Shown in pieces: positions 59,743 through 64,000 of a stretch of DNA of 64,000 nucleotides. This DNA comes from Anabaena lutea FACHB-196 (GTDB lineage: Bacteria > Cyanobacteriota > Cyanobacteriia > Cyanobacteriales > Nostocaceae): positions 1 to 64,000 of the forward strand of contig NZ_JACJST010000018.1 in NCBI RefSeq assembly GCF_014698305.1, in the 5' to 3' direction. A program made the translations under genes and the position numbers. Position 1 is the first letter of the stretch, and each line of letters starts with the position of its first letter. The notes below the pieces were generated by a model. That model saw nothing but the letters and a program-made list of their open reading frames with translations. It made no database searches and was not told the DNA's origin.

Positions 59743-61824
59743 TTATGGTGTTGGTGTGGTTGTAGGTGTGGGTTCTTCTGTGGGTGTTTCCGTTGGTGTT
59801 TCTGTTGGTTCTGGTTCTGGGGGATTTTCTGCTCTGACAGTCAGTTGATAATCTACGGGTTCTGAGGCTGTGGAAACAACGACAAATTCATAAAATCCTT
59901 TTTCTGGTAATGTCTTGGATACAGTCCGCTGTTGGGAATCTTCTAAAAATACGATTTTCCCAGAGGGAGAATAAATTGATAGTAATATTTTTGAATTTGC
60001 TTCTAGCGTAACTTCCATAATTTGATCTTTGGCTAGTCCAGCAATGAAAACTTTACCTCTTCCTGGTTGGAGAGTTCCACTGACTGTTTTACTTGTACCA
60101 CCTTCAGGAAAGACTATTCTTTGAAATGCGCTGTTGGCAAGAATAGCGTTAAGTTGATCATTTACAAATCCGTACCAAACTTGCCCAATGGGTTGGTTAA
60201 TAAAATCTTTACCTCGCTGTTCAGGAAATTCACGTAAAAATGCAGCATCACCTAAATCATATAAAGAACGACTACCAACGTTGACTTTATTAACTTCTAC
60301 TTTCCAGCGATCGCGTTCTGCGGCTGTGTAAGTTCCCAGTTGACGACGGGAGTCAGAACTGATTGCTGACAGCTTTTCTAGGACTTGGGCGGCGGTTTTA
60401 TCCCATTCTGCCCGCAAATTTTCATCTTCTGGATCATTGCTGAGGGTACGTCCTTTTAAATTGGGGTTTTTCTCCCTAAATACTTGATTAACTAAACTAA
60501 TATAAAAGTTATAATCTATACTTAATTGTTGACGGCGAGCGCTCAATTTTTCTTTGCGTTGTTTTTCCTCTGGTGAATAATTGACTTCGGGTTCGGGTGA
60601 CTCCGTTTCAGTCGGGGTAGGACTAGATGTAATTGTCGGGTTGCTTTCTCCTATATCTCTTGTGCGGCTATGGAATCCCCACCACAGTAAACCTGCGCTG
60701 GCAAATAAGGCTAAGGTAACAATAAAGACGTTGGTTGCTGTCCAAATACTTGGGGTTTGCGGAGTGGGAGTAAGCACAGGTTGGGGTGCTGGGATTTTGG
60801 GAGGAGAAACTGCAACAGTTGCAGATATGGGGGGTTGTGTGGGGGTAGGTGGTTGTGTAGCGGGATAATTAACCGGTTGCGGGTTAAGGGCTTGAATAAC
60901 TTGACGGGCTGATTGATAGCGATCGCTCACGTTTGACGATAACATTTTATCTATTATTTGTCCCAATGCCGGACTAATGCTCACTTCCCGCCGCCATTGC
61001 CAAGATAAATCATAAGTATCAATTAACTCTTGAGGTTGTTTACCTGTCAGTAAAACTAACACTGTCACTGCTAAGGCATATAAATCACTTTGGGGAGACA
61101 CTACCCCGGTTTGCATTTGTTCTGGGGGTGCAAATCCGACTTTTCCCAATAGAGTTGCAGGTGTGGGAGATGCCATTGCTCCGGTTTGGTAATATTGAGA
61201 AGCGACGGTTGCAGCAACTTGTTTGACACCACCAAAATCAATTAATACTGGTAATTGATCAGCATTGCGAAGCATTAAGTTATCAGGAGAAATATCCCGG
61301 TGAATTACACCAACTGAGTGAATGTATTCCAATACGGGTAAAATTTGCTGTAATAGCTGACGAACTTCTATCTCTGTAAATCTTAAACCCTGCTGTTTAC
61401 GGCTATTTAATAAAGAATTATAAGTTTCCCCATCTACATGATCTTGTACCAAAAATAAGTGTTCTTTCCCTTGCAAATTGATGTGTAATAGTTCTCTAAA
61501 TTTGGGAATTTGGGGATGTTGCAATTTATAAAGAACACTTGCTTCTCTCTGAAACAGTTCTTCGGCTTTTTGGACAACGTAGGGAGTTTGAACTTGGGGA
61601 GAGAATTCTTTTAAAACACAAGGTTCTCGGAAACGGTTGATATCTTCAGCTAAATAAGTACGTCCAAACCCTCCTTGTCCGAGTTGACGTACAATAACAT
61701 AGCGATCGCTTAAAGTTAGTCCCGCTTGAATACCAGAAGCTATACTCTTCTCTAATATTTTCTCCCCACATTGGAGACAAAACTTACTACCAGACGGATT
61801 TTGATGTCCTTGAGAACAATACAT
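59743..61824 (-). CDS. Ser/Thr protein kinase with Zn ribbon, TM helix and PPC-like domain
   Basis: A 693-residue kinase. A zinc ribbon (CSQG-CLQCG, residues 3-21) comes first. The kinase domain (about 35-310) has GQGGFGRTY, the Lys in CVLKEF, HRDISPDNLML and DFGGVKQ. Then come a Pro-rich linker, a membrane helix (about 364-383) and an extracellular part. The last contains a domain (about 425-570) shared with the neighbour kinase, then a PPC-like beta-domain (about 580-665). It ends with a TET/PTE low-complexity tail. I chose the ATG at 61824 because MYCSQGHQNP is the family start; an ATG three codons earlier lies inside the tandem repeat. The stop TAA is provided by the repeat on the other side. 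Confidence 0.9.
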   Translation of the reverse strand: MYCSQGHQNPSGSKFCLQCGEKILEKSIASGIQAGLTLSDRYVIVRQLGQGGFGRTYLAEDINRFREPCVLKEFSPQVQTPYVVQKAEELFQREASVLYKLQHPQIPKFRELLHINLQGKEHLFLVQDHVDGETYNSLLNSRKQQGLRFTEIEVRQLLQQILPVLEYIHSVGVIHRDISPDNLMLRNADQLPVLIDFGGVKQVAATVASQYYQTGAMASPTPATLLGKVGFAPPEQMQTGVVSPQSDLYALAVTVLVLLTGKQPQELIDTYDLSWQWRREVSISPALGQIIDKMLSSNVSDRYQSARQVIQALNPQPVNYPATQPPTPTQPPISATVAVSPPKIPAPQPVLTPTPQTPSIWTATNVFIVTLALFASAGLLWWGFHSRTRDIGESNPTITSSPTPTETESPEPEVNYSPEEKQRKEKLSARRQQLSIDYNFYISLVNQVFREKNPNLKGRTLSNDPEDENLRAEWDKTAAQVLEKLSAISSDSRRQLGTYTAAERDRWKVEVNKVNVGSRSLYDLGDAAFLREFPEQRGKDFINQPIGQVWYGFVNDQLNAILANSAFQRIVFPEGGTSKTVSGTLQPGRGKVFIAGLAKDQIMEVTLEANSKILLSIYSPSGKIVFLEDSQQRTVSKTLPEKGFYEFVVVSTASEPVDYQLTVRAENPPEPEPTETPTETPTEEPTPTTTPTP

Positions 61825-61828
61825 ATTA

Positions 61829-61959
61829 GTCATTGGTCATTGGTCATTGGTCATTGGTCATTGGTCATTGGTCATTGGTCATTGGTCATTGGTCATTGGT
61901 CATTAGTCATTGGTCATTGGTCATTGGTCATTGGTCATTAGTCATTGGTCATTGGTCAT
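61829..61959. repeat. Tandem tcattgg heptamers, about 18 units
   Basis: About 130 bp of nearly perfect 7-bp repeats (tcattgg, with a few tcattag variants) fill the space between the two kinase genes, starting immediately upstream of the first kinase's start codon. It is the longest such run in the window and probably unstable in length. Confidence 0.95.
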
Positions 61960-61997
61960 GTTGAACAGGGAAATTGCTGATTTTTAATTTTTAGTTT

Positions 61998-63746
61998 TTA
62001 ATTTTTACGCGCTTGACTTACTTTATCAGCTGCGATCGCATACCATATTTGCAGAAAGGTCTGTTGGTTTAGTTTCCCACGCTCTTGACCAGGAAACAAC
62101 GGTTCAAATTTCTCATAAGTTTCTGCTTTGAGTTCATCAAGGGACTTATACTTCTTTAACTTACCTTCCCTCGCTAATTGTCCCCACTGATCATAATCTT
62201 TTTTAGTATAACTTCCCAATTTACGCCGCGCAGATTCACTGAGATTTGCCTTTTCTATGTTTTTTAACAAATCATCAGCAATACTGTTCCATTCATCACG
62301 TAATCCTGCATCTTGAGGATCTCCACTCAAGCTGCGTCCTTTTAGTTCTGGTTTGCGAGTATAAAATATTTCATTTACTGTTTTAGTAAAAAAGCTGGAA
62401 GAAATTTCTAATTGTTTGAGACGACTAAAAACTTCGTTAATGTTGCGCTTTCCGTTTTTGTTACTCACTGGTTGACTAGCTGGGTTTCCTCCTAAGGGAA
62501 TTTGCGGTAGGGAAATTTCTGGAACTGTAATTGATGTTACTGAACGAAAAACATAGTTTCCAGCCGCCCAAACACCAGCACCAGTTAAAACAATGGCGCT
62601 AGTTCCCAAAAAGCTGACAGCAAAAGGACGCAGCCAAGCCGGCATGGGTATTTGTTGAACCACAGACTGAGTCTGGCTATGGAATTTACTACTAATAGCT
62701 TTAGCATTTTTTATACCTGGTGCAGCTACCATTGTTTTCAGCTTAGTCATATAAGTATTCTGGCTTTTGACAGGATTTAGTATAGTATTTGCTGTATGGA
62801 GAGAAGATGGTGCGGGTAAATCTTTGAGAACTTGATCAGCTTTTTGATAGCGTTGGTGTAACCCGCCGTAGGCATCGCTCGGTTTATATGCCAACATCTT
62901 TTTGAAGACAGTTTCTAGTTTGGGACTAACCTTAATTTCCTTTCCCCAATACCAAGTCCCGTTATAACTATCGTAAAGTGACTGTGGTTCCTTACCCGTC
63001 AGTAAAACCAAAGCCGTTACAGCTAAAGAGTATAAATCACTACTTTTAAATACTTTCCCCTGAATTAACTGTTCTTCAGGTGCATAGCCCTTTTTACCCA
63101 ATAAAGTCCCCTCACCACTTAACTGGGTTCGCCAAAAACCCTGAGAAGCTGGTAATTGTTTCACTCCACCAAAATCAATCAACACGGGTAAATTATCACT
63201 TTGGCGTAAAATCAAATTATCTGGTGAGATATCGCGGTGAACAATATCTAGAAAGTGAATGTAAGTCAGCACAGGAAGAATATGATGCAGGAGGTTAACA
63301 ACTTCCTCCTCACTAAAAGATTTCCCCAGACTTTGACGTTGTTGAAATAATTGGTAATAATTATCACCTTCAATATAATCTTGGACTAAAAAGAAAAAAT
63401 CTTTAGTGCCAATTTTGGCTTGAAACGACGAGTGAAAACGCGGAATTTGAGGATGTTGAATTTTTTTTAATACACTTGCTTCTCGTTCAAACAGTTCTTT
63501 GGCTTTTTGTAAATCCTGTGGTTTGACAACTTGAGGTGCAAATTCCTTTAATACGCACTTTTGACGTGATTTTTGCCTATCAATAGCTAAATAACTGCGT
63601 CCAAAGCCACCTTGCCCCAGTATACGCGCAATTTCATAGCGATTATCTATCACCTGTCCCACAGTCAGCGGTAATGCTTCCCCGCAGTGAGTGCAAAAAC
63701 TGTGACTGCCCTTATTTGCGTGTTTTTTACTGCAATATACCAGCAT
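61998..63746 (-). CDS. Ser/Thr protein kinase with Zn ribbon and TM helix
   Basis: A 582-residue paralogue of the kinase at 59743. It starts with MLVYCSKKHANKG (ATG at 63746, family start; the longer frame to 63818 has no support) and CTHCGE completes the zinc ribbon. The kinase domain (about 33-310) has GQGGFGRSY, CVLKEF, HRDISPDNLIL and DFGGVKQL. A membrane helix lies near residues 373-393 (PFAVSFLGTSAIVLTGAGVW), and an outer C-terminal domain (about 440-582) is shared with the other kinase. It lacks the PPC part. The substrates and signals are unknown; both kinases may sense the same type of outer signal. Confidence 0.9.
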   Translation of the reverse strand: MLVYCSKKHANKGSHSFCTHCGEALPLTVGQVIDNRYEIARILGQGGFGRSYLAIDRQKSRQKCVLKEFAPQVVKPQDLQKAKELFEREASVLKKIQHPQIPRFHSSFQAKIGTKDFFFLVQDYIEGDNYYQLFQQRQSLGKSFSEEEVVNLLHHILPVLTYIHFLDIVHRDISPDNLILRQSDNLPVLIDFGGVKQLPASQGFWRTQLSGEGTLLGKKGYAPEEQLIQGKVFKSSDLYSLAVTALVLLTGKEPQSLYDSYNGTWYWGKEIKVSPKLETVFKKMLAYKPSDAYGGLHQRYQKADQVLKDLPAPSSLHTANTILNPVKSQNTYMTKLKTMVAAPGIKNAKAISSKFHSQTQSVVQQIPMPAWLRPFAVSFLGTSAIVLTGAGVWAAGNYVFRSVTSITVPEISLPQIPLGGNPASQPVSNKNGKRNINEVFSRLKQLEISSSFFTKTVNEIFYTRKPELKGRSLSGDPQDAGLRDEWNSIADDLLKNIEKANLSESARRKLGSYTKKDYDQWGQLAREGKLKKYKSLDELKAETYEKFEPLFPGQERGKLNQQTFLQIWYAIAADKVSQARKN

Positions 63747-64000
63747 GGTACGGAAGGATAAATTGACCAATTTGAGATTTGGGATTTTAGATTGTATCAG
63801 ATGGAAACAATATGACATAAAGCAGGTTGTAACTGTAAAGACTTTTCACGTTTTTACCAGTTCCCCTTTCCCAGAAAGTCAATATTTCCAGATATTATTA
63901 ATGGCTACAACAGGTAAAAAGCACTTTACGCAGATTTGTTGCAGAAATATTCAAAGCTGTTTAAATACTGATCTCGTTCCCAGTTTCTGACTGGGAATGC
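63747..64000. other. Upstream region at the window end
   Basis: AT-rich, with no credible gene. The last 30 bases (gttcccag...ctgggaat) form a palindromic repeat of the same kind as ctgggaatttattcccag in the coxA-coxC gap. Confidence 0.55.

Noticed and set aside
61829-61959. Heptamer run as a possible CRISPR or replication-origin iteron array
   Set aside because: A 7-bp unit without spacers is the STRR type; no rep gene or DnaA boxes are near.
63745-63990. 81-residue plus-strand frame at the right edge
   Set aside because: It overlaps the start of the kinase gene and an intergenic palindrome, with no motif.

Overview
The window comes from the chromosome of a heterocyst-forming, nitrogen-fixing filamentous cyanobacterium (Nostocales). 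The DNA is AT-rich, carries many HIP1 octamers (gcgatcgc), and its gaps hold the short tandem heptamers typical of this order. The diagnostic genes are a CnfR/PatB nif regulator, a nif-type ferredoxin III, a heterocyst-type second cytochrome oxidase (coxBAC) and an uptake-hydrogenase maturation (hyp) operon. As far as I recall, the cnfR-fdxB-coxBAC order matches the patB/cox2 locus of Nostoc/Anabaena sp. PCC 7120, and the hyp operon matches the extended hyp operon of the same strain.

Layout. 1-6 kb: a small secreted protein, a TrkA-N/ion-channel fusion, a ROK sugar kinase and a sucrase/ferredoxin-like protein with a hairpin in its leader. 6-13 kb: cnfR (minus strand), then fdxB and coxB-coxA-coxC (plus strand). 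The coxA-coxC gap carries a 172-bp tandem duplication that has copied the coxC start. 13-14.6 kb: decayed toxin-antitoxin and Uma2 material. 14.7-18 kb: a TPR-like protein, a cysteine-dioxygenase-like cupin, an ArsC-like nitrogenase-associated protein with a His-rich tail, and cysteine synthase. 18-23.5 kb: a repeat-rich gap, small unknown genes, a luciferase-like monooxygenase and a methyltransferase. 23.7-40 kb: a two-partner secretion locus with a TpsB transporter, two giant haemagglutinin-like TpsA paralogues flanking a secreted TPR-CHAT protease-like protein, a CHASE2 nucleotide cyclase and a DUF928 protein. 40-50.6 kb: the extended hyp operon, TPR - two small membrane proteins - NifU/Rieske - NHL - hypF-C-D - tautomerase - hypE-A-B. 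51-52.6 kb: divergent usp and pgk. 52.7-57.5 kb: two paralogous ATPase + DUF4276 (TOPRIM-like) pairs around a DUF29 gene and a Uma2 gene, a probable defence island. 57.6-59.6 kb: two SDR genes divergent from an HxlR regulator. 59.7-63.7 kb: two tandem Ser/Thr kinases sharing an unrecognised C-terminal domain.

Functional links. CnfR, ferredoxin III and the second oxidase fit the low-oxygen, high-electron-demand state of the heterocyst. The hyp proteins mature the NiFe uptake hydrogenase that recycles H2 from nitrogenase; hupSL is not in the window. The most plausible undescribed system is the duplicated ATPase/DUF4276 island. The CHAT/TpsA/cyclase/DUF928 cluster and the shared kinase C-terminal domain come next. 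No rRNA, tRNA, CRISPR array, transposase gene or replication origin was recognised.
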